The notes: generated by a model not told the origin, from the letters alone. 64,000 nucleotides of DNA from Shewanella sp. Arc9-LZ (GCF_010092445.1 NZ_CP048031.1:2480001-2544000), one strand, 5' to 3'; shown: positions 53,139 to 62,778, numbered from the stretch's first letter. Made by a program: numbers and translations.

Positions 53139-55120
53139 AAATCACCCATTAATCTGGCAACTGAAAAATTAGGATCAGAAATTAAAGAAATAAACTGCTC
53201 CTCTATTTGAGGGCGAGCAATAACATAGCCTTGGATAATGTCACAATTCAGCCGTTCAAGAATTGGAATTTGGTCAAAATACTCTACTCCTTCAACCACC
53301 ACTTTCATACCTAAATCATGGGCCATACGGGTAATGTTAGCGATCATGCTTTGAGTGTTTAAATTACTGGCAATGTCGATGATTAAAGACCGATCTATTT
53401 TAAGCACATCGATTGGCAATTTTGATAAATAAGACAAAGATGAATAGCCCGTACCAAAATCATCAATCGCAATACTGATCCCTGCTTTTTTAAGTCTAGC
53501 CAGTTTCTCTGCACTTTCTTCAATATTATCAACCAACCATGACTCTGTTAATTCAAATTCGAGAATTGACATGTCGATATCGAAACCTTTCAATAACGCT
53601 TCGACTCTTGGTATAAAATCGGGTTCAGATAATTGCTTTCCAGAGATATTAACAGCAACATGATCGAGAACGATTCCGTTTTTAAGCCAATTTGAAATCG
53701 CTAAACAGGTTTTTTCAATTACCCAGTAGCCTATTTCAATAATTTGCCCTTCTTGCTCCGCTATTGGAATAAATACGTCTGGAGAGACCATTCCTAACTC
53801 TGGACTATTCCAGCGTAACAGTACTTCACAACTAGCAATTTTACGTAATCTTAAATCGTACTTAGGTTGAAAGTTTAAAAATAACTCTTGATTTTCAATG
53901 GCATGATATAAGGCTTTACTTGTAAATAATTGTTTGCGTTTCTGCTCGATGATTGAGTCGTCAAAACGCATGTAAAAATGAGAGTTTCCATTACTATGCA
54001 GTCTGTTACTGACCAATGCATTACTGAATAACTGCTGTGCACTCGCGCCATCACTTGGAGCAATGCAATAGCTAATCGTAAATTCAATGCGTACGGTTTT
54101 TTCAGCATATTTTTTGTCAGTAAACGATGAAAAAATATTATCTAGTTGACTGTGTAATTCAATCTCCGATACATAGTTAGCAACAAGAATCACAAAATAT
54201 TCATTCGGTAATACAGATATTCGGTGATTAAACCTTTCACATTCCATTATTAATGTTGTGTGTATCTCATTAAATAATGCAACAGAATCAATATCGCCTA
54301 GCATATCAGCCCAGTAGCCATAATTTTTTAGATGTATAGCCACCAAAGCAAATGATTTATCTGTCTCAAGTAATGTTTGCGCAGTGCTTAATAAACTTGT
54401 TTGATCGATTAGCGTTTTTGACTCACAAAGGACATTATTATCAACGTCTGATGCGATTGAAATGGAAAAAAATCTAGAATTATCGGTCACATGCTTAAGG
54501 CTAAACATAACACTTTCGCCTTGAGTCGTTTGTAATGTCGGGGTTTCAACGTTAGGGCTAAATAAATAGTCAATGCAACGATCAGTACAATACGGAAACA
54601 GGTCATTTAATAATGTATTTTCGTTTCTTATTGCAAGTATCTTTTTAGATAAGCCATTGAACCTACCTATTTGACCATGTGGAAAAAGCTCGATTACAGC
54701 TTCATCACTGCTGGCGAGTAGATCAGCAATAATACTTCTTTGTTGTTTACTGTGGTATTGACAAAAGGCCTTCTCGACCTCAATAACAAGTGCATTGTCG
54801 TCCCATGGTTTTTGTAAAAAACGAAATACAGTACGAGAGTTAAGCAGCGTTAATATAGAATTAAAATCAGACGAACCACTAAGCACCATACACACCGTAT
54901 TAGGTTGCATAGATTTTATTGCTAGCAGTAAATCAGACCCATTCATCATAGGCATACGATAATCTGAAATAACGACAGGACATGCTTCTTTAGACATGAT
55001 CTCTAAAGCTTCTTTACCGTTATCAGCAATAAATACTTGATAACCTACACGCGTGAACAATCTTTTTAACGCTCGTAATATGGACTGTTCATCATCAACA
55101 ATGAGTAGCTTTTGCTTCAT
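53135..55120 (-). CDS. hnoB: Response regulator with EAL phosphodiesterase domain (HnoB-like)
   Basis: A 661-residue protein: receiver (1-120; D53 in VVISDYRMP), a degenerate GGDEF-like segment (about 235-385, with LPNEYFVIL where GGDEF would be) and an EAL domain (about 405-655). EAL landmarks E432 (EVLLRW), AVNIS, ELTES, IDDFGTGYSS, LKIDRS, VVEGVE and IIQGY retain all the metal-binding residues, so c-di-GMP hydrolysis is likely. In Shewanella oneidensis HnoB is the NO-responsive phosphodiesterase phosphorylated by HnoK. I start at MKQKLLIVDDE; an ATG 12 bases upstream is possible. Confidence 0.88.
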   Translation of the reverse strand: MKQKLLIVDDEQSILRALKRLFTRVGYQVFIADNGKEALEIMSKEACPVVISDYRMPMMNGSDLLLAIKSMQPNTVCMVLSGSSDFNSILTLLNSRTVFRFLQKPWDDNALVIEVEKAFCQYHSKQQRSIIADLLASSDEAVIELFPHGQIGRFNGLSKKILAIRNENTLLNDLFPYCTDRCIDYLFSPNVETPTLQTTQGESVMFSLKHVTDNSRFFSISIASDVDNNVLCESKTLIDQTSLLSTAQTLLETDKSFALVAIHLKNYGYWADMLGDIDSVALFNEIHTTLIMECERFNHRISVLPNEYFVILVANYVSEIELHSQLDNIFSSFTDKKYAEKTVRIEFTISYCIAPSDGASAQQLFSNALVSNRLHSNGNSHFYMRFDDSIIEQKRKQLFTSKALYHAIENQELFLNFQPKYDLRLRKIASCEVLLRWNSPELGMVSPDVFIPIAEQEGQIIEIGYWVIEKTCLAISNWLKNGIVLDHVAVNISGKQLSEPDFIPRVEALLKGFDIDMSILEFELTESWLVDNIEESAEKLARLKKAGISIAIDDFGTGYSSLSYLSKLPIDVLKIDRSLIIDIASNLNTQSMIANITRMAHDLGMKVVVEGVEYFDQIPILERLNCDIIQGYVIARPQIEEQFISLISDPNFSVARLMGDL

Positions 55121-55124
55121 AATT

Positions 55125-55727
55125 TTACCCATTAATTAAAAGACTGTTGACTAAAGATCGCAGCTTGTCGTTATCAAACGGTTTTGATAATACCGCATCA
55201 GCACCTAAATCTAAGGCCTTTTGCAATTCATGTTCAGATAATCCAGACAACACAAGGATTTTTAATTCCGCTAATTCTGGCTGTTGACGGATAAATTGCA
55301 ATACTTCAAAACCATCTAAACTAGGCATTGCAAGGTCAAGTGTAATCAAATCAGGTTTATCACTGAGTAATTTAACTCCCGCGTGAAATCCATCTGCGGC
55401 AAAAGAGAAATAATAACCGCTTGATGATAAAACTCGGCGTATTGCATTTCTAATTTCAGTTTCATCATCAATAATTAAAATACGTTTTGGTGATGCAGAA
55501 CCTGAGTCGGAATCAGTCTCTATATCCTCACAGTAACTCATTAATTCTTCAGGCATTGGCATTTTTTGTTGTTGTAAAAACAAAATAAAATCGTCCAGTA
55601 GAACTCGGTAATTACCCCTACCCGGCAATTTATGTCCTTTTAACCGACCTTGCGAAATCCAACGACTAACAGTCCTATGATGCACATCACAATACTGCGC
55701 AATGACACTGGGTCGTAACGTTTTCAT
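55125..55727 (-). CDS. hnoC: DNA-binding response regulator, HTH-receiver order (HnoC-like)
   Basis: A 200-residue regulator with an unusual order: an N-terminal excisionase/MerR-like helix-turn-helix (MKTLRPSVIAQYCDVHHRTV, SRWISQGRLKGHKLPGRGNY, about 1-58), an acidic linker, then a receiver domain (about 82-198; D87-D88, phosphoacceptor D131 in LITLDLAMPS). This matches HnoC of the Shewanella NO network, a repressor released by phosphorylation. First gene of the minus operon with the EAL and HDOD regulators; divergent from the HnoD-like gene across a 100-base gap that carries a GACA repeat. Confidence 0.88.
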   Translation of the reverse strand: MKTLRPSVIAQYCDVHHRTVSRWISQGRLKGHKLPGRGNYRVLLDDFILFLQQQKMPMPEELMSYCEDIETDSDSGSASPKRILIIDDETEIRNAIRRVLSSSGYYFSFAADGFHAGVKLLSDKPDLITLDLAMPSLDGFEVLQFIRQQPELAELKILVLSGLSEHELQKALDLGADAVLSKPFDNDKLRSLVNSLLING

Positions 55728-55784
55728 ATTTTATCACTCATCATAAAACTTGATTAGTTGTCATTTATAGCATAACTTAATCAA

Positions 55785-55809
55785 TGAGACAAATGAGACA
55801 TTGAAGACA
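55785..55809. promoter_or_regulatory. GACA-repeat operator candidate between hnoC and hnoD
   Basis: GACA occurs at 55788, 55797 and 55806, with exactly 9-base period. GACAAATGAGACA at 55788-55800 recurs in inverse orientation at 62608-62620 and with one change at 62720-62732. Confidence 0.7.
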
Positions 55810-55827
55810 TCGTAAATTTAGGAACAT

Positions 55828-57162
55828 ATGAAACAATTAGAAACTGCAGATTTACCTGTAATTTTATGTGTAGACGATGAGACCAGTATTTTAAAGTCTT
55901 TACAACGTGTATTTTTTTCATCAAATGTTCAACTATTACAAGCTTCTAGTGGTAAACAAGCACTAGAAATAATGCAACAACACAAAGTGAACCTGATCAT
56001 TTCTGATATGCGAATGCCGAATATGACAGGTGCAGAGTTTCTTGCACAAGCAGCCGTAATGCAGCCTGACAGTTATCGTATTTTGATGACTGGATACTCG
56101 GATATTCAATCTACTGTTGCGGCCATTAATATCGGTAAAATTCATCGTTATATTCAAAAGCCTTGGGATAATACTGAACTACTTGCACAAGTTAATGAGG
56201 GGCTAGAGACTTATCGCCTACTTAAAAAAAATAAAGAACTGACAAAGAAAATTGCAGTTCAAAATAAACAACTAAAACAATTGAATACCAATCTAGAAGA
56301 CACGGTACAGCAACGAACCCAACAACTAAAACAAAGTTTACAACAATATAAAACCTTGGCCAATAATCGAGGTAATGAACAGAAAGCCACATTAGAAGTG
56401 CTTTATAATTTAATTAGTATCAATCCGGAAATAAACGGTCAGTTTGCACTTAAAATCAGTGAAACCTGCAATAACATCGCTAACCTATTAGGCATCACTC
56501 CACCTGGAGTCGAAATTATTACTAAAGCAGGATTATATTCCGAGCTAGGCAAATTAGGGTTACCTTCTTATTGCCTAAATAAGCCATATGATGAACTGAC
56601 TAGTGCTGACCAAAAACATTTTATGCGTCACCCTCAATTAGCAGAAGAAATTTTAACACCTGCCGTTCATTTATCTGTAATGAGTGAAATTATTGCTAGT
56701 CAATATGAACAATATAATGGTACCGGAGAGCCATTACAGACAGCGGGCAAAAATATTCACATAGGATCGCGAATTTTATCCGTTGCTAGAGATTTTTGGC
56801 ATGAATTTCTGCCTAAAAAAAATATTCAAGAGCCGACAAAAGAACAAGTATATAAACTGATAATGCTTCAACAAGGTATTTTATACGACCCAAAAGTGGT
56901 TGAAGCATTGGGTAAATTAATATTTAGTAATGAAAATAATAAAGAAAACATTCATTATTCTGAAGAAGAGTTCTCAAATGGCATACACATAGGAGAAATA
57001 TCTATTGGTATGCGACTTAGTCAAAATCTCTATAATCGTAAGCATATGCTACTACTACCAAAGGGACATATCTTTTGTGCTAAAACAATCAATAACTTAC
57101 AGAGTTATGAAAAGAGACACAAAGAAACGTTACTGATAAAAGCAGAGAAAGTTGAAAAGTGA
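55828..57162 (+). CDS. hnoD: Response regulator with degenerate HD-GYP domain (HnoD-like)
   Basis: A 444-residue protein: receiver (about 10-128; D60 in LIISDMRMPN), coiled coil (about 133-178), then an HD-GYP fold (about 195-400). The catalytic HD pair is replaced by S238-E239 in GLYSELGKLG, and HHExxDGxGYP reads QYEQYNGTGEP (292-302), so metal binding and phosphodiesterase activity should be lost. In Shewanella HnoD has a degenerate HD-GYP that modulates HnoB. Divergent from hnoC; candidate operator in the shared promoter. Confidence 0.88.
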   Translation: MKQLETADLPVILCVDDETSILKSLQRVFFSSNVQLLQASSGKQALEIMQQHKVNLIISDMRMPNMTGAEFLAQAAVMQPDSYRILMTGYSDIQSTVAAINIGKIHRYIQKPWDNTELLAQVNEGLETYRLLKKNKELTKKIAVQNKQLKQLNTNLEDTVQQRTQQLKQSLQQYKTLANNRGNEQKATLEVLYNLISINPEINGQFALKISETCNNIANLLGITPPGVEIITKAGLYSELGKLGLPSYCLNKPYDELTSADQKHFMRHPQLAEEILTPAVHLSVMSEIIASQYEQYNGTGEPLQTAGKNIHIGSRILSVARDFWHEFLPKKNIQEPTKEQVYKLIMLQQGILYDPKVVEALGKLIFSNENNKENIHYSEEEFSNGIHIGEISIGMRLSQNLYNRKHMLLLPKGHIFCAKTINNLQSYEKRHKETLLIKAEKVEK

Positions 57163-57252
57163 CCTGATCAGGCAGAACAAAAGAATGTATAACACGATAA
57201 TCGCATCTACATTGTTACTATTTATCCACATATGTTTTAACGGTGAATTATT

Positions 57253-60200
57253 ATGAAAAACATGTTAATAAAACTGTTTTTCTCAAAGGCATTTTCTACA
57301 AGGCGCATGTGGTTTTTTATCTACACCACATTTCTTTGCTTGGTTGCTAATACCATGGCAATTGACATTCCCATTGTTGTGCCGTTTCTTGTGGGTAATA
57401 TTGCGTTTTCAATTATACTATTTCGATTAGGTTTCACTTGGTCGTTATTATCGTTAATCATTGTTTGCTTACCACTAGAAAGCCCATTAGTTATTGGTAA
57501 TTGCGTTTTACAATTAATGTTTCTTATGTGGCTTAGGCTCAATCTTAAGCAGTCTTTATGGCCTATATTTTGTGTATATTCCATATCAATCTTTGCCCTT
57601 GATTACCTATTGGGTAATGATTCTTTAAAAAGTACAACGATGTTATGGATCATTGCCACCATGTTACACTGCTGTCTTTTTGCCCTGTGTACCAAAACCG
57701 CATTGATGCTTAATACCATCACCATCACCCCATTAAATCAAAAACAGCAAAGTTTGCGTCTTCAACTGAGTCACCGAATTGGACTATACAGTGCAGTGCC
57801 ATGCACAATATTGATTGCATTTATTTTGCAAGCAGCAATCGGACTGCATTTATCATCGCAACTACAATTTTATCAAGATGAGCAAAATGTGTTTGTGTCA
57901 AAAATACAGCGGCATATAGAACGATATATCAGTAATACTGAGCTCGTTGCCAGCTTAGGACATAAAAATATAGATACACATACTCTACAAACACTTAACG
58001 GCCAGGAACCTGAATTTATCTCGACATTGGTGACCGATAAAAATGGCATCGTGACACAATTTTACAAAGCTGGTGTATCGAAACTACCGATTAACAATAT
58101 GTCTGTTACTGACCGCAGTTATTTCAGTCAACCCAAAACAATTAATACTAGTTTTGTGAGTGAGAGTTTTAAAGGTAGAGCCCTCGGAGAAGACCTGCTT
58201 TTTGCCGTGAGTGCACCTATTTATCTAGACGGTATTTTTGATGGCGTGGTCGAAGTTTCGGTCGTTCTAGACACTCTCACCAAAACATTAGCGTTTACTG
58301 ATAACATCAGTCCAAACACGATTATACTTGATCGGCAGTCGAAAAAGATATGGGGAAGCAATCACTTAGGGGAATTAGGCGATGTTTGGAATGAACACGC
58401 AATATTTGAACCATATCATCCTTCATTACTGCAACAGTTGTTTTTTAACACGGCAAAACCCATTGTTTTCACAACAGATGCTCGTTACATACTAGTAAAA
58501 AGCCAATTAGATAAATTAAATTGGTCAACAATACATTATCAAGAAACAACCCCTTTTGTTGTTCGCTATTTAATTTATCTTAGTATCGCAATGTTATCTT
58601 CATTATTACTATTGAAATATATCACGTCATTATCAGGTCGTTTAGTGCATAACTATACGGAAACACTCGAAAAAATTACAGAATTCACACATCAATTAGG
58701 CACTGATAAACGAATCAATCAACCGCTGCATTTTAACTATTCAGCGCGAGAATTTGAGATACTGACTCAAAGTATAAATAACCTTAATGAACGTGTTATT
58801 AATTCAAGAGAAGCAATGATGAATTCAATGGCTGAAGTCAAAACGTTGAACAATCAATTAGAAGACAGAGTGAAAGAAAGAACATTACAACTAGAACAAG
58901 AGCGCGACAGAGCAAATCAATTAGCAGCTATCAAGACTCGTTTTTTAGCGAATATGAGCCATGAGATACGCACGCCTATCACTATCATAAAAGGATTCAC
59001 AGAAGAGTTACTTAACCACACAAATGGTGAAACCCAACAAGTGTTGAATCGTATTCGGCAAAATACCTTACATCTACAAAATGTTATTAACGACATCTTA
59101 GATACCGCTAAAATTGATGAAGGTAAAATGACGTTTGATTTACAGCCTATCGGCCTTAGAGACTTTCTAGTGAATTCAATTGATAGTTCATCACAAATTG
59201 CTAAATCTAAAGGGCTATCAATACAGTGTGCAATAGAGGACATATCTGACTTATATGTCATGGTTGATCCCTTTAGGCTACAACAAATTTTACTTAATTT
59301 ACTCAGTAATGCCGTTAAATTTACAGCCAATGGCACTATTATACTAAAAGCACATAAATCACCTGATAATACTTGTACTGTTCAAATCATAGATGAAGGT
59401 ATTGGAATGAGTGATGAACAACAACTCACTCTATTTGCAGCATTTAAGCAAGCAGACGTAAGTATAAGCCGGGATTATGGTGGCACTGGCCTAGGATTGT
59501 ATATCAGTAAACAACTCGCTGATGCCATGGGGTTATTATTAACCGTGAAAAGTAAATTGGGTCAAGGATCCACTTTCACACTAACGTTGCCTACTACCAA
59601 TACAAGATCCATGAGTAAGCCACTAGAACACGTTAACTCGACAACATTTACTCAACGAGTATTAGGCGGCACACTGCTTATTGTTGATGATGTAGAGGAT
59701 ATACGCCAACTCATTGCTGTTTATGTCAAACCGTTAAAGATGAAAATATTATTTGCTGAAAATGGTAAGCAGGCTGTTGATATCGTCGACAAAGATCAGC
59801 CAGATATTATTATCATGGATCAACAAATGCCCATTATGGACGGATACCAGGCTGCCCAAGTGTTAAGAAACAGGCACTTTACCAAACCCATTATTTCATT
59901 AAGTGCGGACGTATTTAAAGAAGAACACTCACAGAATACCGTCTCGCCTTTCAATGCAGTATTGAACAAACCCATTGATAAAACGCAATTATTGCAAACC
60001 ATCACTCGATGTTTTGACAAGCATCAAACCAACGTATCAAAACCAGATAACGACGATGTAAAAACACAAGACGAATTAGACATGTTAAATGAAATTAAAA
60101 ACTTACGCCTAGAGTATCTAGATAGTTTACGAGCAATGCCCGACCAACTCATCTTACTTGCATCAAGTGCAGATCACGATCAAGTTAAGAATTTATTTCA

Positions 60201-60357
60201 CAAAATTAAAGGAACCAGTGCTTGCTTAGGGTTAGATAATGTCAGCGAATCAGCAAAACAAGCCGAAATAGGCTTAAAGGCTGGAGAAAATCTACATGAC
60301 GTATGCAAAAAATTCAATTCTAGTTTAAATAAATTAATTACAGATTCAGATGCTTAG
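57253..60357 (+). CDS. Hybrid sensor histidine kinase with Cache-like sensor, receiver and Hpt
   Basis: A 1034-residue membrane kinase: about six N-terminal membrane segments (1-210), a periplasmic Cache-like sensor (about 215-430), a further membrane segment (about 435-455) and coiled coil. HisKA follows with H570 in LANMSHEIRTP, then a HATPase with GGTGLGLYIS, a receiver (D856 in IIIMDQQMP) and an Hpt domain (H983 in LFHKIKGTSA). Phosphorelay H-D-H should end on a separate regulator; the neighbouring receivers are candidates. It lies 90 bases after hnoD on the same strand. Its 3' end overlaps the convergent kinase by 12 bases. Confidence 0.92.
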   Translation: MKNMLIKLFFSKAFSTRRMWFFIYTTFLCLVANTMAIDIPIVVPFLVGNIAFSIILFRLGFTWSLLSLIIVCLPLESPLVIGNCVLQLMFLMWLRLNLKQSLWPIFCVYSISIFALDYLLGNDSLKSTTMLWIIATMLHCCLFALCTKTALMLNTITITPLNQKQQSLRLQLSHRIGLYSAVPCTILIAFILQAAIGLHLSSQLQFYQDEQNVFVSKIQRHIERYISNTELVASLGHKNIDTHTLQTLNGQEPEFISTLVTDKNGIVTQFYKAGVSKLPINNMSVTDRSYFSQPKTINTSFVSESFKGRALGEDLLFAVSAPIYLDGIFDGVVEVSVVLDTLTKTLAFTDNISPNTIILDRQSKKIWGSNHLGELGDVWNEHAIFEPYHPSLLQQLFFNTAKPIVFTTDARYILVKSQLDKLNWSTIHYQETTPFVVRYLIYLSIAMLSSLLLLKYITSLSGRLVHNYTETLEKITEFTHQLGTDKRINQPLHFNYSAREFEILTQSINNLNERVINSREAMMNSMAEVKTLNNQLEDRVKERTLQLEQERDRANQLAAIKTRFLANMSHEIRTPITIIKGFTEELLNHTNGETQQVLNRIRQNTLHLQNVINDILDTAKIDEGKMTFDLQPIGLRDFLVNSIDSSSQIAKSKGLSIQCAIEDISDLYVMVDPFRLQQILLNLLSNAVKFTANGTIILKAHKSPDNTCTVQIIDEGIGMSDEQQLTLFAAFKQADVSISRDYGGTGLGLYISKQLADAMGLLLTVKSKLGQGSTFTLTLPTTNTRSMSKPLEHVNSTTFTQRVLGGTLLIVDDVEDIRQLIAVYVKPLKMKILFAENGKQAVDIVDKDQPDIIIMDQQMPIMDGYQAAQVLRNRHFTKPIISLSADVFKEEHSQNTVSPFNAVLNKPIDKTQLLQTITRCFDKHQTNVSKPDNDDVKTQDELDMLNEIKNLRLEYLDSLRAMPDQLILLASSADHDQVKNLFHKIKGTSACLGLDNVSESAKQAEIGLKAGENLHDVCKKFNSSLNKLITDSDA

Positions 60358-61656
60358 ATGTGTTTTATCAATTTCACCTGGGGGTAATAAGGGTAAAATG
60401 ATGGTAAAAGTCGTGCCAACATTCACAGACGAACTAACCGATATCTTGCCGTTATGTTTTTGAATGATACTGTAGGACAAGGACAGGCCTAAACCAGTGC
60501 CCTGACCTACGGGTTTGGTCGTATAAAAAGGCTCAAATATTTTACGTATCGCGCTCTCGCCAATACCACTGCCGGTATCTTTTATCTCAATAGTGACCTC
60601 AGTATCATCGCCGCGCACTGAGATATAAATGTGGCCTTTATTTTCGATCGCTTGTGCCGCATTGACCAATATATTAAGAAATACCTGATTCAATTGCATT
60701 GGCTGGCATAACAATAGAGGTACAGACTCTTGATAATCGCGATGAATTTCGATTTTGTGTTTAAATTGGCTATTGGCAATTTTTAAGGTGCTTTCGATGC
60801 CATCAATGACATTACAGTTTTCCCATTCACTGCTATCAACATGAGAAAATGCTTTCAAGCTTCTGACTATATCGGTTACCCGTTCAATACCTTCGATAGA
60901 TTCACTGACTAAATCTGGCATATCGTCGCGTAAAAAAGGATATTGCATGCGTTGTTGCATGTCTTGTTGAAGATTAATAAAAGTTTGATTTTTGGTTTTA
61001 TCAATCACTTTTTCATAAAAACTAACCAGTTTTAGTAGCTTACTCGAGTAATCTTGTAAAATTTGTAAATTTGAAAAGATGAAGCCAATCGGATTATTAA
61101 TTTCATGCGCAACACCAGCGGCTAATTGTCCAATTGCAGCCATTTTCTCTGATTGTAATAATTGATTCTGTGCAGCTTCAAGTTTATTGTTTAACTCTAG
61201 CAAAACAGAATGTTCTTGCGCCAGTTGTTGAGTTAATCCTTTTTGGCCTTGATAATAACTGGCAAGTTCAGTCACATCTTGCACAATCATACAGACTGTT
61301 TTAACCGTATTATTAGACACATCCAATGGTAGAAACTCAATATTTTGATACATCAAGGTTTCTTCACCCGTAATTGGACGGCTACTGCCAAACACAAAAA
61401 CGTGCGGCTTATGTTCCCAATAAGAAAAACTGGCATTATTTAATATAAAGACACTGTTGATTTTTTTCTTTAAATACGTAGCTTGGTCTGGAAACATCTC
61501 TAATAAATTCAGCCCTCTAACATCATCGCTGCTAATCTTGAGGCGATCGGCAAAAAAGTCATTCCAATACTCAATCTCAAACTGATCATTCAGCACACAA
61601 ACACCTAAGGGAAGTTTTGCTGTTAGATTCTGTAACATGGACTCTGTTGCCATCAT
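60346..61656 (-). CDS. PAS-domain sensor histidine kinase
   Basis: A 436-residue soluble kinase: an N-terminal PAS domain (about 14-130), coiled coil (about 140-172), HisKA with H184 in AAGVAHEINNPIGF, and HATPase with QVFLNILVNAAQA and GTGLGLSLSYSI. No membrane segment. Third gene of an operon with the CheY-like and CheC-like genes (ATGA overlap at its start). The same HEINNP kinase class as HnoK, so cross-talk with the NO network is possible. Confidence 0.92.
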   Translation of the reverse strand: MMATESMLQNLTAKLPLGVCVLNDQFEIEYWNDFFADRLKISSDDVRGLNLLEMFPDQATYLKKKINSVFILNNASFSYWEHKPHVFVFGSSRPITGEETLMYQNIEFLPLDVSNNTVKTVCMIVQDVTELASYYQGQKGLTQQLAQEHSVLLELNNKLEAAQNQLLQSEKMAAIGQLAAGVAHEINNPIGFIFSNLQILQDYSSKLLKLVSFYEKVIDKTKNQTFINLQQDMQQRMQYPFLRDDMPDLVSESIEGIERVTDIVRSLKAFSHVDSSEWENCNVIDGIESTLKIANSQFKHKIEIHRDYQESVPLLLCQPMQLNQVFLNILVNAAQAIENKGHIYISVRGDDTEVTIEIKDTGSGIGESAIRKIFEPFYTTKPVGQGTGLGLSLSYSIIQKHNGKISVSSSVNVGTTFTIILPLLPPGEIDKTHLSI

Positions 61657-62231
61657 GACTCCAATAACTCATTTAATTTGGTTAAAACAATCGAAATTGA
61701 GTCAGCTTCTAAACAAATCATTATTTTAGAATCAAATCGACTAGATTCTATTTTAAATTCAACTTCCATTAATAATGTGTTGCCCCAGCGATAATGACCC
61801 GCAGAAAGAAGTGTTGGGTCAAATACTGTTGGCATACTTAATTTTGTATTCAATGTTAATTGTTGTGCAAAACCATTTAAGCAGGCCCCAGCAAGAATAT
61901 TAGATAATTCCAGTAATAACTCTTCTTGGGTAATGTTAGACAATGGCAATTCGTAATCCATCAATTCAGCAATGGCTTCACAGCCCTGTTTGGATTGCAG
62001 GGAAAGTACTTCCCCTTTCACTGTACCCAGAAAAGACTGCCTGGTATGCCACATGGTGTCTAAGTTGATCATCTCAACAAACTCTGTAGGGGTAACTGAC
62101 GATATTTGAGGGATAGAAAGTGTAATCTTAGCGCCAATCAGTCTCGCAAGAGAATTGGCTGCTTGCCCCATAGAAATGTTCATTAGCTCCTGCAAAGCAT
62201 CACGCTGTTCTTCACTTAAATAGTCATTCAT
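61653..62231 (-). CDS. CheC/CheX-like phosphatase
   Basis: A 192-residue CheC-type protein. Two copies of the ExxN active-site element are visible (LQELMNISMGQAANS, about 11-25, and LLLELSNILAGACLNG), spaced as in dual-site CheC. Such proteins dephosphorylate CheY-like receivers. Its neighbours, a CheY-like receiver and a histidine kinase with ATGA overlaps on both sides, suggest a compact kinase-receiver-phosphatase module outside chemotaxis. Confidence 0.88.
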   Translation of the reverse strand: MNDYLSEEQRDALQELMNISMGQAANSLARLIGAKITLSIPQISSVTPTEFVEMINLDTMWHTRQSFLGTVKGEVLSLQSKQGCEAIAELMDYELPLSNITQEELLLELSNILAGACLNGFAQQLTLNTKLSMPTVFDPTLLSAGHYRWGNTLLMEVEFKIESSRFDSKIMICLEADSISIVLTKLNELLES

Positions 62232-62593
62232 ATTAACCCCACGTCAGATAAAGCCTGCGATAATTGCTCTGCTTGTAGCGGTTTATGTAAAAAGCGAAAT
62301 GCCCCAAGTCGATCGACTAATTTTTTAGCTTCGGGTTGAATATCCGCGCTAATCACAATAACAACTGTTTTAGCATGATGTTCCTGTAAATAGCTTAGGA
62401 CACCAAATCCGTCCAGTTCGGGCATAGTTAAATCCAAAAAAAGCACTTCTGCTTTGCCTGCTTCAACCGCTTCAATTGCCTCTTTGCCATTTTTGGCTTC
62501 GGTGATTTCAACATCCCAATCAACAGGGAGTGCACGCCTAACTACTTTTCTTGACATCATCGAATCATCTGCAATGGTTACAGGTATAGGCAT
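62228..62593 (-). CDS. CheY-like single-domain response regulator
   Basis: A 121-residue receiver: D9-D10 acidic pair, D54 in VLFLDLTMPELDGF, and the Thr/Ser and Lys of the switch (IVISADI, LHKPL). No output domain, so it works by protein contact. Heads the minus-strand module whose CheC-like member should dephosphorylate it. GGAG before ATG. A GACA-repeat motif lies in its promoter region. Confidence 0.93.
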   Translation of the reverse strand: MPIPVTIADDSMMSRKVVRRALPVDWDVEITEAKNGKEAIEAVEAGKAEVLFLDLTMPELDGFGVLSYLQEHHAKTVVIVISADIQPEAKKLVDRLGAFRFLHKPLQAEQLSQALSDVGLI

Positions 62594-62607
62594 TATAATC
62601 TCCAGGT

Positions 62608-62620
62608 TGTCTCATTTGTC
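62608..62620 (-). promoter_or_regulatory. GACA-repeat operator candidate upstream of the CheY-like operon
   Basis: TGTCTCATTTGTC, whose inverse is GACAAATGAGACA: identical to 55788-55800. It lies 15 bases before the ATG of the CheY-like gene (62593), close to the expected transcription start. Confidence 0.7.
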
Positions 62621-62719
62621 CTTTAGATTATGATGTAGTCTTACAGAAAGTCAAAATTTAATAGAGTATTTTTTATAAACAGTGGTGTTAATTCATTTTA
62701 GTTGACATAATCAGCAGAA

Positions 62720-62732
62720 GACAAATAAGACA
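62720..62732 (+). promoter_or_regulatory. GACA-repeat operator candidate upstream of hnoX
   Basis: GACAAATAAGACA, one change from the other two sites, 47 bases before the H-NOX ATG. A binding protein here could control both divergent operons (CheY-like and H-NOX) together with the site at 62608. Confidence 0.68.
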
Positions 62733-62778
62733 CAACTTTCCATTAACAAATTAAGCATCTATTACTATTGAGGTTTTT

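Noticed and set aside
53835..54450. GGDEF-like domain in the EAL regulator as an active diguanylate cyclase
   Set aside because: The signature reads LPNEYFVIL instead of GGDEF, so synthesis of c-di-GMP is not supported.
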